DNA from: UBA5336 sp038526245
GTDB lineage: Bacteria; Pseudomonadota; Alphaproteobacteria; Caulobacterales; Hyphomonadaceae
Direction of reading: 5' to 3'
NCBI GenBank assembly: GCA_038526245.1
Contig: JBCBGZ010000070.1
Coordinates: forward strand, 1 to 14,227
DNA: 14,227 nucleotides
The notes under the pieces were generated by a model. The model saw only the letters and a program-made list of their open reading frames with translations. It did no database searches and was not told the origin of the DNA. Position 1 is the first letter of the stretch. Every line of letters begins with the position of its first letter. Positions 5,506 to 13,484 of the stretch are shown piece after piece. The translations under genes were made by a program, and so were the position numbers.

Positions 5506-7049
5506 TGTCGAGTCCAACCAGACTTGGGAGCGCGGCAGGCGCAGCAGCGAGCGATGTTCTGATTGTTGGCGCGGGCCTCGCGGGCTTGTTCCTCGCGCTC
5601 AAGCTGGCCCCGCGCCGGTGCACGGTGATTACCCCGGCGCCGCTTGGAAAATCAGCATCGTCTGCGTGGGCGCAGGGCGGGCTTGCCGCTGCGCTCGCGC
5701 CGGAAGACAGCCCCGAAGCGCATGCCGCTGATACGGTGTCCGCCGGCGCCGGTCTGGTCGACCCCGCCGTGGCAGGCCTGATCGCGGAAGACGGGCCCGC
5801 CCGCGTTCGGGATTTGATTTCGCTTGGCGTTCCTTTTGACCGCACGCCAGAGGGGGCGCTGGCCCTGTCCCTGGAAGCTGCCCACTCCCATCCCCGTGTC
5901 GCCCGGGTTGCCGGAGACCTGGCCGGACGCGCCATCATGGATGCCCTCGTCGAAGCCGTAACGGTGTCTGGGCACATCAAAGTGGTGGAAGGCGTAAAAG
6001 CGTGCGGGTTGCTCAGCGACGATCAGGGCCGTGTCGCAGGCATCGTAACAACCAACCGTCAGGGGGACTTCGACACGCTGCCCGCACTGGAAACAGTTCT
6101 CTGCACGGGCGGTATCGGCGGACTGTTTCAGGTCACGACCAATCCTGCGAGCGCCCGCGGCGACGCTTTGGCCATGGCGTCCCGGGCTGGCGCTGTCGTG
6201 TCAGACCTGGAGTTCGTCCAGTTTCACCCAACCGCCATGGATGTGGGCCTGGACCCTGCCCCCCTTGCCACTGAAGCGCTTCGCGGGGATGGCGCAGTGC
6301 TGGTCAACGCCGACGGCGCCGCCTTCATGGCGCGCTATCACAAAGACGCCGACCTTGCGCCTCGAGACGAGGTGGCCCGCGCCATACACACCGAACGGCT
6401 TGCAGGCCGCGGCGCATTTCTGGACGCGCGGGATGCCGTCGGCAGCCATTTCCCCGATCTCTTTCCCACGGTGTTTGAAGCCTGCACCTCAGCCGGTTTC
6501 GACCCGCGAAAAGCGCCCATCCCGGTCGCGCCCGCCGCCCACTACCATATGGGCGGCATTGTAAGCGACCTCTGGGGCCGGACCAGCCTTGAGGGGCTAT
6601 CTGTTTGCGGAGAATGCGCGTCGACGGGCGCCCACGGAGCCAATCGGCTGGCGTCGAACTCCCTGCTTGAAGCGGTGGTGTTTGCCCACCGGATTGCGGA
6701 TCGGTTGCGCGAAAGCGAATTGAAAGCCGCAAGGGCAAGCTTCGAGGTCGCGGCCCCTGCCCTGCCATCAGAAGACCTGAAAACCCTGCGCACCGCCATG
6801 CAGGACCATTGCGGTGTGGTGCGGGATGCAGCGGGCCTTTCCGCCCTGGGCGAAACACTCGACGCGCTCTCCCGTAAGAACCCGACCTCAAACGAAATCG
6901 AAACCGCAAAAGGCGTCTGGTCCGGCGCCGTGGCGCGCGAGGAAAGCCGCGGTGGACACTTCCGCCGGGATTTCCCCGAAACCCAAGACCCGCCACAGCG
7001 TGGTTTCATCACCCCCGATGGGGAAACGACGAAGGCCCCTGCCCCATGA
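5505..7049 (+). CDS. nadB: L-aspartate oxidase NadB
   Basis: This 514-residue FAD enzyme oxidises L-aspartate to iminoaspartate, the first step of de novo NAD synthesis, and belongs to the succinate dehydrogenase/fumarate reductase flavoprotein family. The dinucleotide-binding motif is DVLIVGAGLAG (17-27). SSAWAQGGLAAAL (52-64) is the flavin-contact stretch of the family. Residues aligning with the E. coli active site are H241 (QFHPTA), R287 (APRDEVARAI), H346 (PAAHYHMGG) and R381 (GAHGANRLASNSLLEA). The C-terminal helical domain ends near REESRGGHFRRDFPE. It is slightly shorter than the E. coli enzyme (540). No strong ribosome binding site precedes ATG 5505, which fits coupling to the upstream gene. 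Its stop overlaps the nadC start as ATGA. Confidence 0.96.
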   Translation: MSSPTRLGSAAGAAASDVLIVGAGLAGLFLALKLAPRRCTVITPAPLGKSASSAWAQGGLAAALAPEDSPEAHAADTVSAGAGLVDPAVAGLIAEDGPARVRDLISLGVPFDRTPEGALALSLEAAHSHPRVARVAGDLAGRAIMDALVEAVTVSGHIKVVEGVKACGLLSDDQGRVAGIVTTNRQGDFDTLPALETVLCTGGIGGLFQVTTNPASARGDALAMASRAGAVVSDLEFVQFHPTAMDVGLDPAPLATEALRGDGAVLVNADGAAFMARYHKDADLAPRDEVARAIHTERLAGRGAFLDARDAVGSHFPDLFPTVFEACTSAGFDPRKAPIPVAPAAHYHMGGIVSDLWGRTSLEGLSVCGECASTGAHGANRLASNSLLEAVVFAHRIADRLRESELKAARASFEVAAPALPSEDLKTLRTAMQDHCGVVRDAAGLSALGETLDALSRKNPTSNEIETAKGVWSGAVAREESRGGHFRRDFPETQDPPQRGFITPDGETTKAPAP

Positions 7050-7903
7050 CACATTTGCCCCCACCGCCCCTGCCCGATGTCATCCTGGATCCCATCGTAC
7101 GCCTGACCCTGGCGGAAGACCTCGGACGTGCGGGTGATTTGACGACGGACGCGACGATCCCTGCCGACACACAGATGAAAGCGTCCATTCGCGCCCGGCA
7201 AAACGCAACGGTTGCTGGTCTCGATGCGGCCGCCTACGCCCTGAAACTGGTCGATGACAGCTTCAAGCTGGCGATTGCGATCGGAGACGGACACAAGGTA
7301 ATACCCGGCGATACGATCGCCACCCTGGAAGGACCGGCGCGCTCAATCCTGATTGCCGAACGGCCCATCCTGAATTTTGTCGGGCGCCTGTCGGGGGTGG
7401 CCACCCTGACGCGCGCCTTTGCCGATGCCATCACCCACACGCCTGCCAAAATCGTTTGTACGCGCAAGACCACGCCTGGCCATCGCGCGCTGGAGAAACG
7501 GGCCGTGCGTTGTGGCGGCGGAACGTCCCATCGCTATGGGCTCGATGACGCCATCCTCATCAAGGACAACCACATCGCCGCCTGCGGATCGATCGAAGCC
7601 GCCCTGAAGCGTGCCCATGCCTATGCCGGGCATCTGCGCATGGTGGAGATTGAAGTGGACACTTTGGAACAGCTTGAAGCCGCGTTGAAAGGAAAGCCCC
7701 ACGCCGTGTTGCTGGACAATATGGCGCCAGGCACCCTGCGCGAAGCCGTCGCCATGGTCGACGGACAGTGCACGACGGAAGCTTCAGGCGGGGTCACGCT
7801 GGATACAGTGGACGCGATTGCGGAGACCGGCGTTGACTTTATCTCCTCCGGCGCGCTGACCCATTCTGCACCGAATATTGACGTCGGCCTCGATGTGGTC
7901 TGA
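7046..7903 (+). CDS. nadC: Nicotinate-nucleotide pyrophosphorylase (quinolinate phosphoribosyltransferase)
   Basis: This 285-residue enzyme converts quinolinate and PRPP to nicotinate mononucleotide, CO2 and pyrophosphate, the third step of the pathway begun by NadB and NadA. The family signatures are complete: AERPILNFVGRLSGVAT (104-120), TRKTTPGHRALEK (139-151), AVRCGGGTSHRYGL (153-166), LIKDNHI (171-177), EIEVDTLEQ (201-209), LLDNM (222-226), EASGG (245-249) and the C-terminal GVDFISSGALTHS. Length is standard for the type II enzyme. The start overlaps the nadB stop by four bases, so the two are coupled. No terminator is evident after the stop, so transcription may run into the SDR gene. 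Confidence 0.97.
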   Translation: MTHLPPPPLPDVILDPIVRLTLAEDLGRAGDLTTDATIPADTQMKASIRARQNATVAGLDAAAYALKLVDDSFKLAIAIGDGHKVIPGDTIATLEGPARSILIAERPILNFVGRLSGVATLTRAFADAITHTPAKIVCTRKTTPGHRALEKRAVRCGGGTSHRYGLDDAILIKDNHIAACGSIEAALKRAHAYAGHLRMVEIEVDTLEQLEAALKGKPHAVLLDNMAPGTLREAVAMVDGQCTTEASGGVTLDTVDAIAETGVDFISSGALTHSAPNIDVGLDVV

Positions 7904-7941
7904 CGTATACAAAATAAAATATAATCTTGGGAGGTAAGCAG

Positions 7942-8751
7942 ATGGGCCGGTCTAACGGGCGCAAATGCATATTCATAACAGGCGCAGCCAGCGGCATTGG
8001 TGCAGAATCTGCCCGGTACTTCGCGCAGCGCGGCTGGTTTGTCGGGCTCTATGACATCAACGAAGCGGGCCTGGCGGACGTTGCCGATGCCATCGGCCAA
8101 GAAAACAGTCACTCTGCGCGACTGGACGTCCGCAACCGTGAAGACTGGGCCGCCGCCGTGAAAGGCTTCTCTGAAGCAACTAATGGCCAGATGCATGTGC
8201 TCTTCAACAATGCCGGCGTGGGGCGCCATGGCTGGTTCGAAGAAGTATCTGGCGAAGACAATGACTGGATTGTCGACATCAATCTCAAAGGCGTCATCAA
8301 TGGCGTTGAGGCCTGTCTTGAGGCACTGAAAGCCACGCCAAACGCCAGAATTGTCAACACGGCGTCAACCGCCGGTCTTGTTGGCGCGCCCCAACTGGCC
8401 GTCTACTCCGCTACGAAATTTGCGGTGCGAGGCCTGACCGAAGCCCTGGATGTTGAGTTCAAGGATCTGGGCATTCGCGTTGTCAGCCTCATGCCATGGT
8501 TCATCGACACGCCCATTCTAGACATCGGCAAATCGGAGGACGCCAATGTAAAAATGGCGGACCAGATCCGCGAAAACGGCGCCAATGTCTATCCGGTGTC
8601 CATGGCGGCTGAGATGGCGTGGGAAGCCGCCCATGGCGACGATGTGCACTACCTGGTCGGCAAGGATGCAAAGCGCGCGAGCTTTGTGGCGCGGTTCTTC
8701 CCGAAACGCTTGCGGAAACGGCTTCTCGCTGAATTACCGGTCCGCGCCTAG
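7942..8751 (+). CDS. Classical short-chain dehydrogenase/reductase
   Basis: This 269-residue protein is a classical SDR oxidoreductase with a Rossmann fold. It shows TGAASGIG (13-20), an aspartate at the end of the second strand (D38, LYDIN) that favours NAD(H) over NADP(H), NNAG (89-92), N114, and the catalytic S142, Y155 and K159 (YSATK). The C-terminus is basic (FFPKRLRKRLL, 252-262) and may touch the membrane surface. The substrate cannot be read from the sequence. The start is ATG 7942, six bases after GGGAGGT (7929-7935); the frame also allows TTG 7927, which would lie upstream of that site. It begins 38 bp after nadC on the same strand, so it may be the last gene of the NAD operon. Its stop shares the bases CTAG with the converging methyltransferase gene. 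Confidence 0.92.
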   Translation: MGRSNGRKCIFITGAASGIGAESARYFAQRGWFVGLYDINEAGLADVADAIGQENSHSARLDVRNREDWAAAVKGFSEATNGQMHVLFNNAGVGRHGWFEEVSGEDNDWIVDINLKGVINGVEACLEALKATPNARIVNTASTAGLVGAPQLAVYSATKFAVRGLTEALDVEFKDLGIRVVSLMPWFIDTPILDIGKSEDANVKMADQIRENGANVYPVSMAAEMAWEAAHGDDVHYLVGKDAKRASFVARFFPKRLRKRLLAELPVRA

Positions 8752-9416
8752 CTGTCCCTTACGCGGGCCAGGGCGAGCCCGTCATGCCCCTTCAGACCGA
8801 CCTGCTGCAATACGATGGCTTCGAGTTTGGGGTGGCTGGCCAATGCTTGATTGAAGGCCGCGGCGCCGATGACGTTCGGATCTATGGACCGGGAAAGGAC
8901 CTCTCCGCGCCGAACCACATTGTCCGCAAGGATTAGCCCGCCAGGCCGGGTCAGGCGCACCGCGTGGGTAAGATAGGCCGGATAGGATTCCTTGTTGGCA
9001 TCCAGAAAGACCAGGTCAAACGGGCCATCCAGTGTAGGCAGGATATCGAGCGCGGCCCCTGTTCTGACGTCGCACACATCGCCGAAGCCAGCTTCGCTTA
9101 GCGTCTCGCGTGCAATGTCCGCGTGGATCGGATCAATCTCCAGGCTCATAAGGCTGCCGTCTTTGCCCAGCGCGCGTGCCAGCCAGAGGGTGGAGTATCC
9201 ACCGAGTGTACCAATCTCAAGAATGCGCCTGGCGCCAGCAAGCTTTGCGAGGAGATAGAGAAACTTCCCTTGACCGGGCGATACGTGAATATCTGGAAGA
9301 CCAGCAGCGCGAGCCCTGTCGAGTGCGGCGGCAAGAGCCGGATCCTCAGGGATGAAGAGGGTGTCGATATAGGTATCGACGTCCTCAAAAATCGATGGCC
9401 GAGGACCGTCTGACAT
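8748..9416 (-). CDS. Class I SAM-dependent O-methyltransferase (Methyltransf_3 type)
   Basis: This 222-residue protein matches the cation-dependent O-methyltransferase family that includes caffeoyl-CoA and catechol methyltransferases and bacterial relatives. Visible motifs are the SAM-binding LEIGTLGGYSTLWLA (66-80), an acidic residue after the second strand (E93, SLEID), LDANKESY with D139, and ADNVVRRGEV with D165 and N166. D139, D165 and N166 would hold the metal ion. The bacterial substrate is usually a catechol-like compound, but nothing here identifies it. The start at 9416 is supported by AGGAG (9423-9427 on the opposite strand), six bases upstream. It begins 12 bp after the wall hydrolase gene, so the two are probably co-transcribed. 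Confidence 0.93.
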   Translation of the reverse strand: MSDGPRPSIFEDVDTYIDTLFIPEDPALAAALDRARAAGLPDIHVSPGQGKFLYLLAKLAGARRILEIGTLGGYSTLWLARALGKDGSLMSLEIDPIHADIARETLSEAGFGDVCDVRTGAALDILPTLDGPFDLVFLDANKESYPAYLTHAVRLTRPGGLILADNVVRRGEVLSRSIDPNVIGAAAFNQALASHPKLEAIVLQQVGLKGHDGLALARVRDS

Positions 9417-9428
9417 CCGCCGCTCCTG

Positions 9429-10433
9429 CTACGGCGCGGCGGCGGCCGTCGTGCTCACAGCCGCGGCGGGCGCTGACTGGATAACGTTCAGCTCGCGTTC
9501 CGGCGCCGGGGCCTCGGCGGATACGGTCTGAATGCGCGTTGCAGCTTCTGCGTCGCGGCGCGCGGTAAGACGTGCACGCGCGTCGGCCCATTCGCGCCCC
9601 TGCGGGAAGCGATAGAAGATGTGCAGACCGATTTTCTGGGTGCGAACGAGACCGGAATTCCAGACAGGATCCACATAGGTTGCGTGGTAGTGGGTCGCGT
9701 CCGCCGTGCGCGGTTCGTGGAGGTCAAGCATGACCTGTGCGGCAATGGCCTGAGCTTTTGTCCAGCGTTCGCCGCGCGGGCGAAGTGCCATGGCGCCGTC
9801 GCAGGTGAAGGTGAACTGACATCCGGTTGTGCGGGTTGCGCCTTGATAGACCACTTCGCAGATCGAGTTCGGGTAGCGATGGTCGCGCACGCGGTTGGCA
9901 ATCACTTCGGCGACAGCCAGTTGTCCTGATGTCGATTCGCTGCGTGCCTCGTAATAGACGGCTTCGGACAAGCAATGGTGTTCGCGCGTCAGGTCTTCCG
10001 CACGCGAAAGATCGGCGGGATTGAAGTCGACAACTGAGCGCAGGGCCGCCGCATCGCGATCGCGCGAGGCATAGCGCCCCAGAACCGACTGGCTTTCGCG
10101 ATCAAAACTGTCTTCGAGCCGGACAATCCAGGGATGCTGGATCAGGGATGGCGCTTCCGGGTGGGCGCGCATGGCCTCGCCACCATCGCCAAGCTCGGCG
10201 AACAAATTCGCCTTCAGCCGGGCATCGGCCTGCTCGCGCTGATTCTCATAGGATTGACCGAGCAGGGGCAAAACGGTGGTCACGCCCACAGCGGCCACGG
10301 CCACTGAGACCCCTCGCAACATCGTGCGGCGGCGCTCTTCGTCTGTCATCAACATCCACCAACGCTTCAAACCACGCGATTGCGCAGAAACATTCGGCAA
10401 GATGCGGCGCGCCGCTTTCCAAAAGGTTAACAT
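9429..10433 (-). CDS. Membrane-anchored SleB/CwlJ-type cell wall hydrolase
   Basis: The 334-residue product has a short basic cytosolic N-terminus, one membrane helix (about 39-58, LRGVSVAVAAVGVTTVLPLL) and a periplasmic part with a linker, a SleB-type hydrolase domain (about 153-277) and an Ala-rich tail. The domain reads HHCLSEAVYYEARSES, then GQLAVAEVIANRV, then GCQFTFTCDG, ATHYHATYVDPVW and IGLHIFYRF, the standard pattern; the glutamate in YYEAR (E162) is the likely catalytic residue. Family members act on peptidoglycan, known from spore cortex lysis in Bacillus; in non-sporulating alphaproteobacteria they are taken as wall-remodelling enzymes. I chose ATG 10433 with a GGTGGGA-like site upstream. 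ATG 10349 and a TTG at 10469 are in-frame alternatives, so the N-terminus is the least certain part. Confidence 0.88.
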   Translation of the reverse strand: MLTFWKAARRILPNVSAQSRGLKRWWMLMTDEERRRTMLRGVSVAVAAVGVTTVLPLLGQSYENQREQADARLKANLFAELGDGGEAMRAHPEAPSLIQHPWIVRLEDSFDRESQSVLGRYASRDRDAAALRSVVDFNPADLSRAEDLTREHHCLSEAVYYEARSESTSGQLAVAEVIANRVRDHRYPNSICEVVYQGATRTTGCQFTFTCDGAMALRPRGERWTKAQAIAAQVMLDLHEPRTADATHYHATYVDPVWNSGLVRTQKIGLHIFYRFPQGREWADARARLTARRDAEAATRIQTVSAEAPAPERELNVIQSAPAAAVSTTAAAAP

Positions 10434-10496
10434 TATCAATCCCACCAGCTTCTCTGGCTCTTGGCCCAACTATCCATTCGGGCTCAGCCCAGGTCT

Positions 10497-10510
10497 TGTG
10501 CAGTTGCACA
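10497..10510. promoter_or_regulatory. Short palindrome in the leader of the wall hydrolase gene
   Basis: TGTGCA (10497-10502) and TGCACA (10505-10510) form a perfect inverted repeat with a two-base centre. It lies 64-77 bp before the chosen start of the hydrolase gene and just downstream of the possible promoter. A centre this small favours a protein-binding site over an RNA hairpin. No regulator is suggested by the sequence. Confidence 0.3.
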
Positions 10511-10736
10511 CAACCCTGACAAGTGACCTGCTCATATGCCCTTGAGGCGGGGTGTTGCAAGTTTCTCGCCGGTTATGGGATTGCGAATGAGCGCCGCATG
10601 AACAGGGGTGTTAACGCCGCCGTTTCAACGACTCCCACACCATGCGCCGGCAGGGTTCTGTTTTACCGATGGTTTTCCGGCGTTTTACACACCACGCATC
10701 ACCCGACAGCGTGAATCGGAGTGTTGCAGAATTCAC

Positions 10737-10766
10737 ACACTCTTTACCAGTGTTACCAAAAGGTAA
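10737..10766 (-). terminator. Tandem small hairpins after ppdK (possible weak terminator)
   Basis: Two hairpins lie just past the ppdK stop codon. TTACC/GGTAA (10753-10757 and 10762-10766) has a four-base loop. ACACT/AGTGT (10737-10741 and 10749-10753) has a seven-base loop; the two share base 10753, so they cannot both be complete. Stems are only five pairs and no T-run follows on the - strand, so intrinsic termination here is doubtful. The position immediately after the gene is the main reason to list them. Confidence 0.25.
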
Positions 10767-10769
10767 TCG

Positions 10770-13439
10770 TCAGTCTTCGGTGTTTAACGCTGCATGGGCT
10801 GCCGCGAGTCGCGCAATTGGCACGCGATAGGGCGAGCACGACACGTATTGCAGTCCCGCCCTGTGACAGAATGCGACGGAGGCCGGGTCGCCACCATGTT
10901 CCCCACAAATCCCGAGTTTGATGTCGCTGCGGGTCTTGCGCCCCCGCTCCGCGGCCAACTTAACGAGCTCCCCAACCCCAGACTGGTCCAGTGTGACGAA
11001 GGGGTCTTTCTCATAGATGCCCATATCTTCGTACGCCTTGAGGAACCGGCCTGCATCATCGCGGGAAATACCGAGCGTTGTCTGAGTCAGGTCATTCGTT
11101 CCGAAAGAGAAGAATGCGGCCGACTCGGCGATTTCGCCCGCACGAAGGGCGGCGCGGGGCAACTCGATCATCGTGCCAACAAGGTAGTCGACCTTCTGAC
11201 CTGCTTCGGCGAACACCGCAGTCGCCGTACGATCGACCAGGTCCTTGAGAATCGAGAGTTCCGCATGGGTCGCGACAAGCGGGATCATCACTTCCGGCAC
11301 CGGCGTTTTGCCGGTCGCCTTCGCTACGTTCACCGCAGCCTCAAAGATGGCCCGGGCCTGCATCTCATAGATTTCCGGATAGGTGATCCCAAGCCGGCAG
11401 CCCCGGTGCCCCAACATGGGATTGCTCTCGTGCAGTTCGCCAGCGCGGCGCTTCAGAACGGCGATGTCCACATTTGCGGACTCGGCAACGGCGGCCATGT
11501 CGTCATCGGTGTGGGGCAGGAATTCATGCAGCGGGGGGTCCAGCAGACGGATCGTGCAGGGCCGCTCGCCCATGATGGTGAAGATTTCTTCGAAGTCGGA
11601 CCGTTGAAACGGCAGAAGCTTGGCGAGGGCCTCCCGGCGTCCGGCTTCCTTCTCTGCGAGGATCATGGCGCGTACGACGGGAATACGCTCGGCGTCAAAG
11701 AACATATGCTCAGTGCGGCAGAGGCCGATCCCCTCTGCGCCGAAATCGACGGCGACCTTCGTATCGCCGGGGGTTTCTGCATTGGTGCGCACCTTCAGAA
11801 CGCGCACCTTGTCGGCCCACTCCATCAGTTTTGCGAAATCACCTGACAGGTCGGGCTGGCGCATTTTCACCGCACCGGCGAGCACTTCGCCCGCAGCGCC
11901 GTCCACGGTGATGATGTCGCCCTTTTTCACTTCCCGGCCCGCAACGCGGAAGACGCCCTCTTCGCCATCGATCTGCATGTTGCCCGCGCCGCAGACGCAG
12001 GGCCGGCCCATGCCGCGCGCCACGACCGCCGCGTGGGAGGTCATGCCGCCGCGCGCCGTTACAATCGCCTTGGCCGCGTGCATGCCGTGAATATCTTCCG
12101 GGCTGGTTTCGACGCGCACGAGGATCACATCGACGCCGCGCTCTGCCAGGTGGGAGGCTTCATCGGAATCGAAGACAACTTCGCCGACCGCCGCGCCGGG
12201 GGACGCGGGGAGGGCCTGCACCAGCACATCTCGGGTCGCATCCTCGGCAATAGTAGGGTGCAAGAGCTGGTCAAGCTGGGCGGGCTCCAGGCGCAGAATG
12301 GCTTCTTCTTCCGAAATCAGCCCCTCCTCCACCATATCCACGGCGAGCTTCAGCGCCGCCGCCGCCGTGCGTTTGCCGTTGCGGGTCTGCAGCATGTAGA
12401 GGCGGCCATCCTCGACCGTGAACTCAAGATCCTGCATGTCGCGATAATGCTTTTCCAGCTTCTCAGCCACATCGGTCAGCTGGCCAAACACTTCCGGCAT
12501 GGCCTCTTCGAGGCTTTGTTCCTCGCTCTCGAGCTCCGCCGCGCGGGCCTTTGAAATCGGCGCAGGTGTGCGAATGCCGGCCACCACATCCTCGCCCTGG
12601 GCGTTGATGAGGAATTCGCCGTAGAACATATTCTGGCCCGTGGACGGATCGCGCGTGAACGCCACGCCGGTGGCGGACGTCTCGCCCATATTGCCAAACA
12701 CCATGGACTGGACGGTGACCGCCGTGCCCCACTCATGGGGAATGTCGTTCAGCTTGCGATAGGTGATCGCACGGTCATTCATCCAGGAGCCGAACACAGC
12801 GGAAATCGCGCCCCATAGCTGGTCCTTCGGATCATCCGGGAAGGGTTCCCCGCGCTGGTCCTGAACCGCTTTCTTGTACTGGCGAATGATTTCCTTCCAG
12901 TCATCGGCGTCCATTTCGGTGTCGAGCTGGTAGTCTTCGCGCTCCTTATAGTCGTCCAGAATGTGTTCGAACGTGTCGTGCTTCAGGCCAAGTACCACGT
13001 TTGAGTACATCTGGATAAAGCGGCGATAGCTGTCATAGGCAAAGCGCTCGCCGGCCTTGGCGGCCATTCCCTTCGCGGTGTCCTCATTCAGGCCCAGGTT
13101 CAGCACCGTGTCCATCATACCCGGCATGGATGCGCGCGCGCCGGAGCGAACCGAGACGAGCAGCGGATTGGCCGGGTCGCCAAATGTCTTGCCGGAAACC
13201 TCTTCCAGCGTCGCCAGAGCCGCCTCGACCTGGCCATCCACGCCCTCGGGATATTTGCGGCCAAGGTCGTAATACGCCGTGCAGACTTCGGTGGAGACGG
13301 TGAAGCCGGGCGGGACAGGCAGGCCCAGCTTGGCCATTTCGCCGAGGTTTGCGCCCTTGCCGCCAAGCAGGTTGCGCATGGACGCGTCGCCCTCGGCGCT
13401 GCCGCCGCCAAAACTGTAGACGTATTTTGCGTCTGCCAT
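10770..13439 (-). CDS. ppdK: Pyruvate, phosphate dikinase
   Basis: This 889-residue enzyme interconverts ATP, phosphate and pyruvate with AMP, pyrophosphate and phosphoenolpyruvate. In bacteria it serves gluconeogenesis or glycolysis depending on conditions. The N-terminal ATP-grasp part begins GGKGANLGEMAKLGLPVPPG (26-45) and includes RSGARASMPGMMDTV (98-112). The swivelling phosphohistidine domain has GGMTSHAAVVARGMGRP (464-480) with catalytic H469; T467 is where regulated enzymes are phosphorylated. The C-terminal PEP/pyruvate barrel has GLCRTEHMFF (572-581), FSFGTNDLTQT (778-788) and GICGEHGGDP (843-852) with catalytic C845. Length is full. GAGGAAG lies six bases before the start at 13439. 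It follows glyS by 45 bp, an arrangement common in alphaproteobacteria. No gene for the PPDK regulatory kinase/phosphatase is in the window. Confidence 0.97.
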   Translation of the reverse strand: MADAKYVYSFGGGSAEGDASMRNLLGGKGANLGEMAKLGLPVPPGFTVSTEVCTAYYDLGRKYPEGVDGQVEAALATLEEVSGKTFGDPANPLLVSVRSGARASMPGMMDTVLNLGLNEDTAKGMAAKAGERFAYDSYRRFIQMYSNVVLGLKHDTFEHILDDYKEREDYQLDTEMDADDWKEIIRQYKKAVQDQRGEPFPDDPKDQLWGAISAVFGSWMNDRAITYRKLNDIPHEWGTAVTVQSMVFGNMGETSATGVAFTRDPSTGQNMFYGEFLINAQGEDVVAGIRTPAPISKARAAELESEEQSLEEAMPEVFGQLTDVAEKLEKHYRDMQDLEFTVEDGRLYMLQTRNGKRTAAAALKLAVDMVEEGLISEEEAILRLEPAQLDQLLHPTIAEDATRDVLVQALPASPGAAVGEVVFDSDEASHLAERGVDVILVRVETSPEDIHGMHAAKAIVTARGGMTSHAAVVARGMGRPCVCGAGNMQIDGEEGVFRVAGREVKKGDIITVDGAAGEVLAGAVKMRQPDLSGDFAKLMEWADKVRVLKVRTNAETPGDTKVAVDFGAEGIGLCRTEHMFFDAERIPVVRAMILAEKEAGRREALAKLLPFQRSDFEEIFTIMGERPCTIRLLDPPLHEFLPHTDDDMAAVAESANVDIAVLKRRAGELHESNPMLGHRGCRLGITYPEIYEMQARAIFEAAVNVAKATGKTPVPEVMIPLVATHAELSILKDLVDRTATAVFAEAGQKVDYLVGTMIELPRAALRAGEIAESAAFFSFGTNDLTQTTLGISRDDAGRFLKAYEDMGIYEKDPFVTLDQSGVGELVKLAAERGRKTRSDIKLGICGEHGGDPASVAFCHRAGLQYVSCSPYRVPIARLAAAHAALNTED

Positions 13440-13484
13440 GTTCGTCTTCCTCTCGAACTTTAGCGAAGTGCCGAAGGCGTTCCC

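Larger units (their letters stand above)
10434..10769 (-). promoter_or_regulatory. Gap between ppdK and the wall hydrolase gene
   Basis: This 336-bp stretch contains no credible gene. On the - strand it should hold the end of the ppdK transcript and the promoter of the wall hydrolase. A possible sigma-70 promoter is TTGCAA (10555-10560) with TATGAG (10531-10536) 18 bp away, four of six matches in each hexamer. A palindrome at 10497-10510 lies downstream of that promoter. Two GANTC sequences, the CcrM methylation target of many alphaproteobacteria, occur at 10630-10634 and 10713-10717. A six-base inverted repeat GTGAAT/ATTCAC (10711-10716 and 10731-10736) is also present. None is proven functional. 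Confidence 0.45.

Noticed and set aside
6542..7294. Open frame of 250 codons on the - strand across nadB and nadC
   Set aside because: It spans two well-conserved genes on the other strand and has a low-complexity Arg/Ser-rich product, as expected of a shadow frame.
10645..10686. CGCCGG/CCGGCG hairpin followed by TTTT on the + strand
   Set aside because: The loop is 26 bases and the T-run would serve a + strand transcript, but no + strand gene ends here. On the - strand it has no T-run.
10794..11846. Open frame of 350 codons on the + strand opposite ppdK
   Set aside because: It mirrors the third-position bias of ppdK, has no recognisable domain and covers an essential conserved part of ppdK. 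Not a gene.
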